A stretch of 48,188 nucleotides of DNA, taken from NCBI GenBank assembly GCA_009841235.1, contig VXMH01000075.1, positions 1 to 48,188 of the forward strand, in the 5' to 3' direction. Below are positions 23,772 to 33,491 of the stretch, one piece after another. The notes under the pieces were generated by a model. The model was not told the origin of the DNA and made no database searches. It saw only the letters and a program-made list of their open reading frames with translations. Both the position numbers and the translations under genes were made by a program. Origin of the DNA: Caldilineaceae bacterium SB0661_bin_32. Lineage in GTDB: Bacteria; Chloroflexota; Anaerolineae; Caldilineales; Caldilineaceae. How positions within the stretch are numbered: position 1 is the first letter of the stretch; every line of letters starts with the position of its first letter.

Positions 23772-25199
23772 TCACGCCTGCCCTCGCGGCTTTTTGCGTT
23801 CCCGCCACCAGTCCCGGAAGCTTTTGGGAGCGAAGGGCGCGAAATCCCGGTATGCGGTCCAGCCATTCAAGGGGGGAGGCAGGAGCTTGATATTGCCGCC
23901 GCTCATACCGGCGTAGAGATTTGAGCCGATGCTGGCCATTTTGCCGAGATTCTCGTACATGCGGCGGCTGCTCATCAGGCTGGCGTAGCTCTTGATGCCC
24001 CATGCTTCCGGCTTGGGCGAAGCGCCCTGCTGCACAAGGTCGGAGCGCAGGTCGAGGAGAAGGCGGGGCAGGTCGATCTTGACCGGGCAGGCCTCGCGGC
24101 AGGCGCCGCACAGGGATGTGGCGTGGGGCAGCTCTTTGAATTGAGCAATTTCGGGGGCAAGGGCGGGTGAGATCACGGCGCCGATGGGGCCGTTGTAGGT
24201 ACCGCCATAGGCGTGGCCGCCGATCTCCTGGTAGACCGGGCAGGCGTTGAGGCAGGCCCCGCAGCGGATGCAGAGGAGGGCCTCGCCGTAGCCGCGCGCC
24301 AGCATGCGTGAGCGGCCGTTGTCGAGGAGGACAACATGCACCTGCTCGGGGCCGTCGACGTCGCCTTCCCGGCGCGGTCCGCTGGTCATGGAGCAGTAGA
24401 CGGTGAGTTGCTGGCCGGTGGCGCTGCGACAAAGGGCCTGGAGCTGCAAGTAGGCGTCTTCGACGGTCGGGACGAGCTTTTCGATGCCCATGACGGCGAC
24501 ATAGACGCGGGGCATGCTGGAGACCATGCGTCCGTTGCCTTCATTGGTAACGATGCAGATGGTACCGGTTTCGGCGATGGCGAAGTTGCAGCCGCTGACG
24601 CCCATGCCGGCGGCGAAGAACTCCTGGCGCAGCCTGGCACGCGCCAGCGAGGTCATTTTCGTCGGTTCGCGCGTTGGCGGCATGTCCAGTTTGTCCTGGA
24701 AGACCTCGGCAATCTCTTCCAACCGCTTGTGGATGACAGGTGCGACGATATGGCTGGGCGGCTCGTCGGCGAGCTGGATGATGTATTCGCCCAGGTCGGT
24801 CTCGACGACGCGCAGGCCGGCCTCTTCCAAAGCGTGGTTGAGGTGAATCTCCTCGGTTGCCATGGACTTGGACTTGACGACCAGATTGGCGCTGTTCTGC
24901 AAAGCGATATCTTTGACAATTGCCTGCGCGTCCTCTATGCCGTCGGCCCAATGGACGGCACAGCCATTGCGCGTCAGGTTCGACTCCAGCTGTTCCAGGT
25001 AATCGGGCCAGTTACGCAGAACATGCTCCTTCATCTGACGCACTTGCGACCGCAGCCGCTGCCCCTCGATTGCGTCCATTGAGGCGAGACGCGCATTGGA
25101 CATGCGGTCGGTGGCCTTGCTGACGGCGACGCGAAGATTGGGGTCGTTCAGGGCCTGCTGGACGCGGTCTTTGTAGGGGGCATGGATGTCTACTTGCAT
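23772..25199 (-). CDS. lutB: LutB-like iron-sulfur protein (LUD plus 4Fe-4S domains)
   Basis: At 475 residues this is normal LutB size. An N-terminal LUD domain (with SNARLASMDAIEGQRLR and NLVVKSKSMATEEIHLN) is followed by two 4Fe-4S motifs, CIRCGACLNACPVY and CGACREACPVKID, and a C-terminal domain rich in Arg/Trp (FRDWWRERKK). It is the electron-transfer subunit of the LutABC lactate oxidation complex. It begins at ATG 25199, 70 bases after lutA. Confidence 0.93.
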   Translation of the reverse strand: MQVDIHAPYKDRVQQALNDPNLRVAVSKATDRMSNARLASMDAIEGQRLRSQVRQMKEHVLRNWPDYLEQLESNLTRNGCAVHWADGIEDAQAIVKDIALQNSANLVVKSKSMATEEIHLNHALEEAGLRVVETDLGEYIIQLADEPPSHIVAPVIHKRLEEIAEVFQDKLDMPPTREPTKMTSLARARLRQEFFAAGMGVSGCNFAIAETGTICIVTNEGNGRMVSSMPRVYVAVMGIEKLVPTVEDAYLQLQALCRSATGQQLTVYCSMTSGPRREGDVDGPEQVHVVLLDNGRSRMLARGYGEALLCIRCGACLNACPVYQEIGGHAYGGTYNGPIGAVISPALAPEIAQFKELPHATSLCGACREACPVKIDLPRLLLDLRSDLVQQGASPKPEAWGIKSYASLMSSRRMYENLGKMASIGSNLYAGMSGGNIKLLPPPLNGWTAYRDFAPFAPKSFRDWWRERKKPRGQA

Positions 25200-25269
25200 C
25201 GTGTCGGCTTCCTGGCGGCCTGTTGCCGTGCGGCAAAGGCCGGTTGAGAGCTGTTTCAGGCAGGGGCCG

Positions 25270-26115
25270 TTACTCGCCCCAGCGCCGGGGGTGGTCCGGT
25301 TGCGCCGGCTGCGGCTGCGACGGGGGACGCAGAGTGCTGCCGAGATGGTTGTTCAGTATTTCGGCGATATGGTGGGCGCGGCACGTCACTCCTTCGCGGC
25401 TGAGAATGCCGTTGATATGGGTCATGCAACTTACGTCGCAAAGGACGATGGCGTCGGCGCCGGATTGCTCGGCGCAGCGCGCCTTGGCGCGGCCCATGGC
25501 CGCGCTTATGCCGCTGTTCTTGATGGCGAAAAGCCCGCCGAATCCACAGCAATCATCGCCGTGGGGCAGGTCGACGACATCGAGGCCTTCGACGCCCTCC
25601 AGCAGTTTGCGCGGCTGCTCATCCACGCCCAGTTCACGATAGAGATGGCAGCAGGGATGATAGGTGGCTTTGCCCTGCAGTTGGGCGCCGGTGTTGACGA
25701 GGCCGAGCACGTCAACGAGGAATTCCGTCAACTCGAAGGTGACCGACGCCAGGCGCTCGGCCTGGTGGGCCAGGTCGGACTCCTGGGATTCCTGAAAGAT
25801 CGGCTCGAAGAAGTGGCTTGTCATGGTGGCGCAACTGCCGGAGGGGGCGACGACGGCATCGACTGCGCCGCTGTCGACGAGCGGCCCGAAGATCGACAGG
25901 AAGCGCCGGGCCAGTTTGCGGGCTTCGTCACGATAGCCGGCGTTAAAGGCCGGCTGACCGCAGCAGGTCTGCTCTTCCGGGAAGATTACCTCGATGTCGT
26001 TTTTCTCCAGCAGTTCGCAGGCGGCGATACCCACGCCGGGGTAGAGCATATCCACCATACAGGTGACGAACAGGGCGACTCGTCTGGGTCTTTGTTCAAA
26101 TTTGGCCTTGTGCAT
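25270..26115 (-). CDS. lutA: LutA-like (Fe-S)-binding protein (CCG domains)
   Basis: A 281-residue protein with two CCG modules: one with EEQTCCGQPAFNAGY and the other with YHPCCHLYRELG and GDDCCGFGGLFAIKN, as in LutA/GlcF-type heterodisulfide-like subunits. It is about 40 residues longer than typical LutA, with extensions at the N- and C-termini. It is the catalytic or cluster-binding subunit of lactate oxidation; related proteins also act on glycolate, so substrate is not certain. It lies 50 bases after the M24 peptidase gene. Confidence 0.92.
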   Translation of the reverse strand: MHKAKFEQRPRRVALFVTCMVDMLYPGVGIAACELLEKNDIEVIFPEEQTCCGQPAFNAGYRDEARKLARRFLSIFGPLVDSGAVDAVVAPSGSCATMTSHFFEPIFQESQESDLAHQAERLASVTFELTEFLVDVLGLVNTGAQLQGKATYHPCCHLYRELGVDEQPRKLLEGVEGLDVVDLPHGDDCCGFGGLFAIKNSGISAAMGRAKARCAEQSGADAIVLCDVSCMTHINGILSREGVTCRAHHIAEILNNHLGSTLRPPSQPQPAQPDHPRRWGE

Positions 26116-26135
26116 GGGATAAACGACTCTAACTT

Positions 26136-26156
26136 CAGTGGTCGGTGGTCGGTAAG
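26136..26156. repeat. Short GTGGTC-type intergenic repeat
   Basis: CAGTGGTCGGTGGTCGGTAA lies between lutA and the M24 gene. It matches repeats at 27517-27530, 43208-43230 and 45934-45953, with consensus CAGTGGTYRGTGGTCRGTAA. All four are intergenic. Confidence 0.65.
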
Positions 26157-26165
26157 TGGCGCCGT

Positions 26166-27395
26166 TTAGCTGCCCAAAGGGATCAGCTCAGTTTGGTAGG
26201 GTAGGGTCGTCACTTCGAGGCGGCCGTCGTGAACGATACAGTTGACTTCGCTGCGGATGCCGAGTCCTTTGGGCTGGCCGCTTTCGTCGAAGTCGAGTTG
26301 GGGCAGGTAGATGCCCGGTTCGATTGTGAACATGACGCCGGGGATGAGTGTACGGCGGTCCTGGGTTTCGACGTTGTCGATGTTGACGCCGTTCCAGTGG
26401 ATATTCGGTCCCAGGCTGTGGCCGGTGCGGTGGAGGATCCCCTCACCAAACCCGGCCTCTGTGATGACAGAGCTGACGGCGTCGTCGACTTCGTAGCCGG
26501 GTAGCGATGTGCCGGCTTCAAGAGCCTGGCTGATGAGGGAGACGCCGGTATCGCGTGCCTGGGCGACGACGTCAAAGATGCGGCGAGCGATTGGAGGCGG
26601 TTCGGCGCCGCAGTATGCCATCCAGGTAATATCGGCGAAGCAGTCATCAGGGTTGGTCGTTTCTTTGGCCCAGAGATCGATCAACACCAGGTCGCCGGGA
26701 CGAATTGGGCTGTGTTGCTGTGCGCTGGGTGCGTAGTGGGGGACGGCGGCGTTGCCGTTGACGGCGACGATGGGATCGTGGCCCCAGGTCAGGTCTGCGG
26801 CACGGAACCGTTCGACGATAAGCATCTGGACGTCGTATTCGGTGATTTCCTGCTGCCGGCGTAAGGCCTGCCCTATGAAGGCGAAGGCCGCGTCCTTTGC
26901 CGCCAGCATGTGTGCAGCGGCGCGGCGGTGGCTTTCCATTTGCCTGGAGGAGAGCACTGCCTGCATTTGTTGCACAAGGTCGGCGCTGCTGACAATGGCG
27001 GCGCCGGTGGCGGCTCGCACTGTTTCCATGGCGCCGGCATCGATTTTGCTGACGTAGGGAATGGCGCCATTAGGGCTGTATTCCATGGCGATCCGGCTGG
27101 AAGGGTCCTGTGGCAGGATCGAACGCAGCTTCTCTTCCATCTCCTGCCAGCCGACATAGAGGTGCAGAGGGCCGGACAGTTCGGGGTCTGCCTTATCCAG
27201 CGTCGCTTGTTCGATAGAGTGGATGAGCCATTGCGGTTCGCCGTCGGCTGGGATCCAGAGAAACCAGCGCCGGGTACCGGTGAAATCGAGGTCGGCGATG
27301 GAGGCGGCGATTGGGTTCTGGCCGCGAAAGTCGTAGAGCAGCCAACCGGCCAGGTTTTGCTGGCGCAGGTGGTTGCGGATTGTTTGCAGCTTCAC
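26166..27395 (-). CDS. M24 family metallopeptidase (Xaa-Pro peptidase-like)
   Basis: A two-domain pita-bread peptidase of about 409 residues. Dinuclear metal ligands are visible in LVLIDLWAK, DDCFADITW, HRTGHSLG, FTIEPGIY and RSEVNCI. The N-terminal creatinase-like domain starts IRNHLRQQNLAGWLLYDFRG. GTG 27395 has a well-placed AAAGGAA and matches the usual family start, so it is preferred over ATG 27425. Likely activity is removal of Xaa-Pro or similar dipeptides in the cytoplasm. It is the first gene of the run that continues into lutABC. Confidence 0.88.
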   Translation of the reverse strand: MKLQTIRNHLRQQNLAGWLLYDFRGQNPIAASIADLDFTGTRRWFLWIPADGEPQWLIHSIEQATLDKADPELSGPLHLYVGWQEMEEKLRSILPQDPSSRIAMEYSPNGAIPYVSKIDAGAMETVRAATGAAIVSSADLVQQMQAVLSSRQMESHRRAAAHMLAAKDAAFAFIGQALRRQQEITEYDVQMLIVERFRAADLTWGHDPIVAVNGNAAVPHYAPSAQQHSPIRPGDLVLIDLWAKETTNPDDCFADITWMAYCGAEPPPIARRIFDVVAQARDTGVSLISQALEAGTSLPGYEVDDAVSSVITEAGFGEGILHRTGHSLGPNIHWNGVNIDNVETQDRRTLIPGVMFTIEPGIYLPQLDFDESGQPKGLGIRSEVNCIVHDGRLEVTTLPYQTELIPLGS

Positions 27396-27630
27396 GAACG
27401 GTTCCTTTTTCCGGTGCGCCGGCATTAGCGGAGGCGCCCTGACAGACGGCGTGGAGATGACGGATGAGGGTATGCCGACATTATTCCATGAAGTGGCGAT
27501 TAGGTCTAATTTCTGGCAGTGGTCAGTAACTGCGGAGATTGATTGAGGTCAGGCGCGGCGAGGAGAGGGGCGCGGGGGCACTGAAGGATTTTGGGAGGAT
27601 TTGTCGTGTTTTGACACATTCTCCTCGCCT

Positions 27631-27660
27631 TTGTTCCCACCCTAAATCCGGGATGCACCC
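27631..27660. repeat. Dispersed intergenic repeat, copy D (partial, inverted)
   Basis: On the minus strand this reads GGGTGCATCCCGGATTTAGG then GTGGGAACAA, matching the first module of copy A (553-583) and copy C (48016-48040). The hairpin module is missing. It lies in the 394-base gap between the M24 gene and the ssb cluster. Confidence 0.65.
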
Positions 27661-27675
27661 CGGCGATATTGGATA

Positions 27676-27704
27676 TTGACAGAATACTAGAACATTTGTA
27701 CAAT
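27676..27704 (+). promoter_or_regulatory. Sigma-70 promoter of the ssb cluster
   Basis: TTGACA (27676-27681), 17 bases, TACAAT (27699-27704). The -35 is perfect and the -10 has one change. It drives the truncated ssb copy and probably the two complete copies behind it. Confidence 0.82.
27690..27701. promoter_or_regulatory. Putative LexA operator in the ssb promoter
   Basis: GAACATTTGTAC overlaps the spacer and the -10 hexamer. It matches the site in the lexA promoter and differs by one position from GAAC-N4-GTTC. It predicts damage-inducible expression of the ssb genes. Confidence 0.7.
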
Positions 27705-27789
27705 ACAGGTATATCGAATCTGGAGACCCCTGATCGGGCGCCGATGCGATAAGCCATTCCAATTGCACATGAGATGAGGGAGATGTACA

Positions 27790-27960
27790 ATGTATCAACA
27801 GATCACTTTGGTTGGGAATCTTGGCAATGATCCGAAAATGCAGTACGCGCCGAGCGGGGATCCTGTAACGCGCTTCAGCGTGGCTACCTCAAGGTCGTGG
27901 ACAGGCCAGGACGGGCAGCGGCAGGAGAAGACCGTATCGTTACAATCCAGGAAATCGTGA
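27790..27960 (+). pseudogene. ssb: Truncated single-stranded DNA-binding protein gene (first of three)
   Basis: A 56-codon frame starts MYQQITLVGNLGNDPKMQYA and follows the SSB OB fold through SRSWTGQDGQRQEKTV, identical over that stretch to the third copy. It then diverges (SLQSRKS) and stops, where intact copies continue WFRV. The OB fold is thus cut after about 49 residues and the acidic tail is lost. It keeps its own ATG and is closest to the promoter, so it may now act as a leader. The 100 bases to the next copy hold no recognisable SSB remainder. Confidence 0.85.
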
Positions 27961-28060
27961 GTAACGGAGCAGCGCGGGAAATTGGTGTCGCGATTCGTTC
28001 GGCGCAGTTCGATCCATTTCAACATATCCAACATTTATCGAAGCAAGGAAAAACTCTTAC

Positions 28061-28504
28061 ATGTATCAGCAGATCACTCTTGTAGGAAACCTAGGCCGCG
28101 ATCCGGAGATGCGGTATACGGCAAGCGGCGTCGCTGTCACTTCATTCCCTGTCGCAACCAGTCGGGGATGGACGGGCGCAGATGGTCAGAGGAATGAGAA
28201 GACAGTCTGGTTCCGCGTGTCTGCATGGGAAAGGCAAGCCGAGACGTGCAACCAGTATCTGACGAAAGGACGGAGAGTTCTGGTTGTCGGCGAAGTGGAA
28301 GAGCCATACGTATACACGGACCAAGAAGGCAATTCGCGGGCTTCCCTTCAGGTACGGGCCCGGACGGTGCGGTTCCTCAATTCAAGGGAAGAGACTGAGG
28401 CGATGGACGCTGGCGGGAGCCAGTACGGCGGCCAGTCTGGACAGGCGGGGGACGGGTCCGGACCGACACAGGAGTTCGGCGGCGAAGAGGACATACCGTT
28501 CTAA
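28061..28504 (+). CDS. ssb: Single-stranded DNA-binding protein, copy 2
   Basis: A 147-residue SSB binding single-stranded DNA in replication and repair. The OB fold covers residues 1-110 (MYQQITLVGNLGRDPEMRY, VWFRVSAWERQAETCNQYL, KGRRVLVVGEVEE). A Gly/Gln-rich linker follows and the tail ends GGEEDIPF, the conserved partner-recruiting tip. AAGGAAA precedes ATG 28061. It is tandem to a third copy and to a truncated first copy, all on the plus strand, behind a promoter with a putative LexA site. Confidence 0.95.
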   Translation: MYQQITLVGNLGRDPEMRYTASGVAVTSFPVATSRGWTGADGQRNEKTVWFRVSAWERQAETCNQYLTKGRRVLVVGEVEEPYVYTDQEGNSRASLQVRARTVRFLNSREETEAMDAGGSQYGGQSGQAGDGSGPTQEFGGEEDIPF

Positions 28505-28630
28505 GGGGTTGGTCTTGCTCGACTTTGGCGGCTCAAAAGCAGCGTTGCAGAGCCGACCATTGTGTGACTGCAGGCAGCAGGCCTTGGCCCGAACGGCAAG
28601 TTCGTTGCGAACGGAACAAGGGGGAGAGCA

Positions 28631-29074
28631 ATGTATCAGCAGATCACAGTTGTAGGGAACCTGGGCCGCGACCCGGAGATGCGGTACACGCCCAGTGGCG
28701 TGGCCGTAACCAACTTCAGTGTCGCCACCAGCCGGTCCTGGACCGGACAGGACGGCCAGCGTCAGGAGAAAACTGTCTGGTTCCGGGTGGCAGCGTGGCG
28801 CGGGCTGGCCGAGACGTGTAACCAGTATCTGACGAAGGGGCAGAGAGTGCTGGTTGTGGGCGAAGTTGAGGAGCCCAGCACGTGGACGGATCAAGAGGGG
28901 AACACACGCGCATCACTGGAAGTAACGGCGCGGACCGTGCGGTTCCTGAACACGCGGGCAGAAAGTGAAGCGCTTGCCGGTGGATGGGGTCAGGCGGGCG
29001 GGCAGGGCGCCCCTTTGGGCGGCGGCTCTAATGGGGACGCACTGCCAGGCAGCGAGGAGGATATTCCCTTCTAG
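28631..29074 (+). CDS. ssb: Single-stranded DNA-binding protein, copy 3
   Basis: Also 147 residues, closely similar to copy 2 (for example AETCNQYLTKGQRVLVVGEV) with a diverged linker and tail ending GSEEDIPF. A GGGGGAG site precedes ATG 28631. The gap to copy 2 is 126 bases with no clear promoter. Two intact and one truncated copy point to tandem duplication. The copies may form mixed tetramers or differ in partners; the sequence cannot tell. Confidence 0.95.
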   Translation: MYQQITVVGNLGRDPEMRYTPSGVAVTNFSVATSRSWTGQDGQRQEKTVWFRVAAWRGLAETCNQYLTKGQRVLVVGEVEEPSTWTDQEGNTRASLEVTARTVRFLNTRAESEALAGGWGQAGGQGAPLGGGSNGDALPGSEEDIPF

Positions 29075-29234
29075 GGGGTCTGGATTTCAGATACGCCGCG
29101 CAGGATCGTTAGCGCGGTAAGAGTTCAATGCATCGGTCGGTTTGTCAGCGGCACTTCGCTGGCAGGCCGGCCGGTTTTGCGTTTTGGCGCCCATTTGACG
29201 TTGCAACTGCCCTGACCTGATGAGGCTCTTGCCG

Positions 29235-29263
29235 TTGACAGTGGATTTGCGCCGTGATAGATT
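29235..29263 (+). promoter_or_regulatory. Sigma-70 promoter of the enolase-superfamily gene
   Basis: TTGACA (29235-29240), 17-base spacer and TAGATT (29258-29263) lie 41 bases upstream of the ATG at 29304. Confidence 0.6.
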
Positions 29264-29303
29264 CGATATCAAGCGGTAGATAGTCGCCTTGGAGATATCG
29301 CAG

Positions 29304-30386
29304 ATGAAAATTGCAGAGATCGAAACCTTCCGCGTCCGAGTACCGCTGCACCCCGTCAGCTGGCACAGCGCCAGCATTGAAGGGTGGAGCGGCGCCTGGT
29401 GGGACCTTCCTATCGTGCTGCTGCGGATGACCACTGACAGTGGTCTCAACGGGCTGGGCGAGGCGCCCAAAGGCGTGGCAGAGAGCACGGTCCGCCAGTA
29501 TGCACCGTTGTTCAAGGGGCGGGATCCTTTTGACCTGAACTGGCAACATTTGCCCATCGGCGACGTATGGAGCCACGCGAGCGGAGCTTATCAAGCCTAT
29601 GAAATGGCACTGTACGATTTGGTGGGCAAGGCGCTCGGGTTGCCAGTCTACCAGTTACTCGGGGGCGCCTATCGCAGCCGCGTGCGCGGGTCTCTTTGCA
29701 GCGGGCAGATGTGGCCTGATGATGCGGCGAGGCGGGCGCGGCAGGCGGCGGAACTGGGGATTGACGTGCTGAAGATGAAAGCCAATCTGGGCGACCCCGT
29801 GGTGGAACGCATTTCAGCCATCAACAAGGCGGTTGGCACAGCCGTAAGAGTGACCGTCGACGCGGGGCAGCACCTGCAACATCCGACGCATGTCCTGGAA
29901 ATCGCACGCGGCCTGGAACCCTATCTCGATAACATTGAATGCTTTGAGGATCCCGTCTCGCGCAGTAATCTGGATTGGTACGTTCTGCTCAGAGAGAAAC
30001 TGAATTTCCCCCTGGCACTGCACCTGGGGAATCATCAGGATGTCATTAACGCGGTCAAACGCGAGGCGTGTGACTACCTGAACCTGGGCCGCAGCATGAA
30101 CGATTTCAAGAAGGGCACAGCGATAGCCGAGGCAGCCGGCATGCCTGTCTGGCATGGATCGGGAGTCGGACTGGGCATTTCGGAGGCCTCTCACATCCAT
30201 GCATGCGCTGCGACGAAGGCGACAACGCTGTCCAGCGATATTGTGGGAGAGACGCTGCGCGTGGATGATCTCATTGTTCGCCCTCTGGAATTCGAGGACG
30301 GTTACTTCAAAGTCCCGCAGGAGCCGGGCCTGGGTGTTGAACTGGACGAGGAGGCACTGGAGCAGTTCGGAGTTCGCGAGTCTTGA
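29304..30386 (+). CDS. Mandelate racemase/muconate lactonizing enzyme family protein
   Basis: An enolase-superfamily enzyme (360 residues), usually a sugar-acid dehydratase, racemase or cycloisomerase. The catalytic lysine pair is K157-M-K159 (VLKMKANLG); magnesium ligands include Asp186 (VTVDAG) and Glu215 (CFEDP); a later His lies in WHGSG. ATG 29304 has GGAG 10 bases upstream and is preferred over ATG 29289. It stands alone on the plus strand behind its own promoter. A second member lies at 36.1 kb; the two differ enough to suggest different substrates. Confidence 0.9.
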   Translation: MKIAEIETFRVRVPLHPVSWHSASIEGWSGAWWDLPIVLLRMTTDSGLNGLGEAPKGVAESTVRQYAPLFKGRDPFDLNWQHLPIGDVWSHASGAYQAYEMALYDLVGKALGLPVYQLLGGAYRSRVRGSLCSGQMWPDDAARRARQAAELGIDVLKMKANLGDPVVERISAINKAVGTAVRVTVDAGQHLQHPTHVLEIARGLEPYLDNIECFEDPVSRSNLDWYVLLREKLNFPLALHLGNHQDVINAVKREACDYLNLGRSMNDFKKGTAIAEAAGMPVWHGSGVGLGISEASHIHACAATKATTLSSDIVGETLRVDDLIVRPLEFEDGYFKVPQEPGLGVELDEEALEQFGVRES

Positions 30387-30553
30387 ATCGCTATCGGGTG
30401 CAAACCAGTCCCCCCTCCCCTTCCCAAAGTATCTGGAATGCACCTTGGGAGATCAGTGGTTTGAGATTCCTCCACAGCCGGGTTGAACTGGATTCCGTTA
30501 GCCTAAGGGATAGTTTGCGTGGTGTCAGACGCGGACGGACCGGCCGGCGCGGT

Positions 30554-30985
30554 TCAGGTTCCGCCCATTTCGAGACGGCCCAAATAGATTAGCGACTCGA
30601 GATCCTCTGCGGCCTCGGGCATGTAGCGGATAACGGCCGCGCGAACCTGCGCCAGGTAATCCTCATTGGCGAGGCCGAGCATTCTGGACAGATCGCCCAA
30701 GTCCTGCGGGCGGGACGTTTCCATCTTCATCAGGACGAGATAAGGAAGGCCGAGGACCGGGTAGCCGGCGGCGTCAGTCTGGTCCGGTTGCAGGGCTTCG
30801 TCCAGCCACTCGAACGGGATCAGGAGCAGGTCGATTTCGGTCCCGTCGGGGGCGTTCAACATAAAGCCTGGGATTGACAGTTCTGAAGCAACTTCGTAGC
30901 CCGCGTCTTTCAGGCGCGCCAGCGCGGCGTCGCCATCATGGTGGTGGACGAGGATGTCAAAGTCACCGGTCATACGCTCAGGCAT
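30554..30985 (-). CDS. Nucleotidyltransferase-like protein, start uncertain (frame extends upstream)
   Basis: The frame from ATG 30985 gives 143 residues with MTGDFDILVHH, DGTEIDLLLIPFEWLDEAL and GLPYLVLMKME, the pattern of small nucleotidyltransferase-fold proteins. The reading frame clearly continues upstream (WAVVGAVATRAYMPERMTGD) and stays open past 31200, with convincing protein sequence such as LYAWPDLRSILKGIRW, but no ATG, GTG or TTG is in frame there. The true gene therefore probably begins with a rare start or has lost its start through mutation. It follows the SDR gene on the same strand. Confidence 0.7.
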   Translation of the reverse strand: MPERMTGDFDILVHHHDGDAALARLKDAGYEVASELSIPGFMLNAPDGTEIDLLLIPFEWLDEALQPDQTDAAGYPVLGLPYLVLMKMETSRPQDLGDLSRMLGLANEDYLAQVRAAVIRYMPEAAEDLESLIYLGRLEMGGT

Positions 30986-31229
30986 GTAGGCGCGGGTGGC
31001 GACGGCGCCAACGACGGCCCAGCGGATGCCTTTCAGAATGGAACGCAGGTCGGGCCAAGCGTAAAGCGCCGAGCGTTCGCGCAGGAATTGGGAGGCGCTG
31101 CCGGTCCCGGGCTGCTGGCGTCGCAGGGAGATCGATATGAGAAAGCGGCGCCTTTGGGCCGGGGTGAGTTGTCCGTCAGGCGCGATGGCGGCGATGGCCG
31201 GCGGTACTTTTGCGTGCTTTTCGACGATG

Positions 31230-31967
31230 TCAGCCCACCTCCGTGTTGGTTGGGTAGAGGTCGATGCGTTCGGCGTTGGCGCGCATGGGGAGGCCGGCGG
31301 CGTAGAGGACGGTGTCGGCGATGTCCTCTGACTGCATCATGAGCTTGCGGGCTTCCTGCGGGGGCGGGACGGGCCGCCGGTCGAGAAGGGGGGTGGCGGT
31401 GACGCCCGGGTTGATGATGCAGGCGCGCACGCCGTGCGGGTTGCCTTCCTCGTTGGTGACGCGGTTGAGGGCATGCATGCCCAGTTTGGCGCTGCTGTAG
31501 GCGACGCCGGAGAGCAGGCTGGGGTAGTTGGCGGCGCGTGAGCCGATGTTGATAATGGTGCCGGCGCCGCGGGCCTTCATCTGCGGCATAAGCAGGTTGG
31601 TGAAGAGATAGGCGCTGACGAGATTGACGTCGGCGACGACGCGCCAGTCGTCGATGGTGGTAGCGTCGATGCTGCGGTTGACGACGTTGGTGCCGGCGTT
31701 GTTGACCAGCACGTGGATGGGGCCGAGCTCGGCATCGATTTTTTCGACGGTGGCGCGGATCTGGGCCTCGTCGCCGACGTCGCAGGGGTAGACCAGGGCG
31801 CGGCCGCCGTCGGATTCGATGCGTTGGGCGAGGGCGCGGAGCACCTCCTCGCGGCGGGCGATCATGGCCACGTGCGCGCCGGCGGCTGCAAATTTCAGCG
31901 CGATCGCTTCGCCAAAGCCGCTGCTGGCGCCGGTTACGATTACGTTCTGACCGGAAAAGTCATTCAA
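31230..31967 (-). CDS. SDR family oxidoreductase
   Basis: A 245-residue classical short-chain dehydrogenase: TGASSGFG (12-19), NNAG (89-92), Ser143, Tyr157-x3-Lys161. It resembles clavulanate-dehydrogenase/serine-dehydrogenase-like SDRs that reduce or oxidise small hydroxy acids. It lies 57 bases downstream of the Gfo/Idh/MocA gene on the same strand. Its stop at 31230 lies within the open frame of the nucleotidyltransferase-like gene. Confidence 0.92.
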   Translation of the reverse strand: MNDFSGQNVIVTGASSGFGEAIALKFAAAGAHVAMIARREEVLRALAQRIESDGGRALVYPCDVGDEAQIRATVEKIDAELGPIHVLVNNAGTNVVNRSIDATTIDDWRVVADVNLVSAYLFTNLLMPQMKARGAGTIINIGSRAANYPSLLSGVAYSSAKLGMHALNRVTNEEGNPHGVRACIINPGVTATPLLDRRPVPPPQEARKLMMQSEDIADTVLYAAGLPMRANAERIDLYPTNTEVG

Positions 31968-32024
31968 TGTATGGTCTCCTTTTTGACCCTGTGCGATTAC
32001 CCGGTTTGGGGACGGCGCGCAGGC

Positions 32025-33353
<1,329 letters not shown>

Positions 33354-33491
33354 GGGAAGGTTCCCTTTCTGTTCTTAGCTACGATTCGTTTTCGAAGGGC
33401 AATGCGGGGCAAAGACTTGGAGTCGCGTTGAGAGAGGCCACCGGAAAACTGACAGACCTACTGCGCAATCCAATTTCCCTGCCCCCAACAG

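Noticed and set aside
27897..28085. 62-codon ORF between the truncated and second ssb
   Set aside because: It overlaps both ssb frames out of phase and has no ribosome site.
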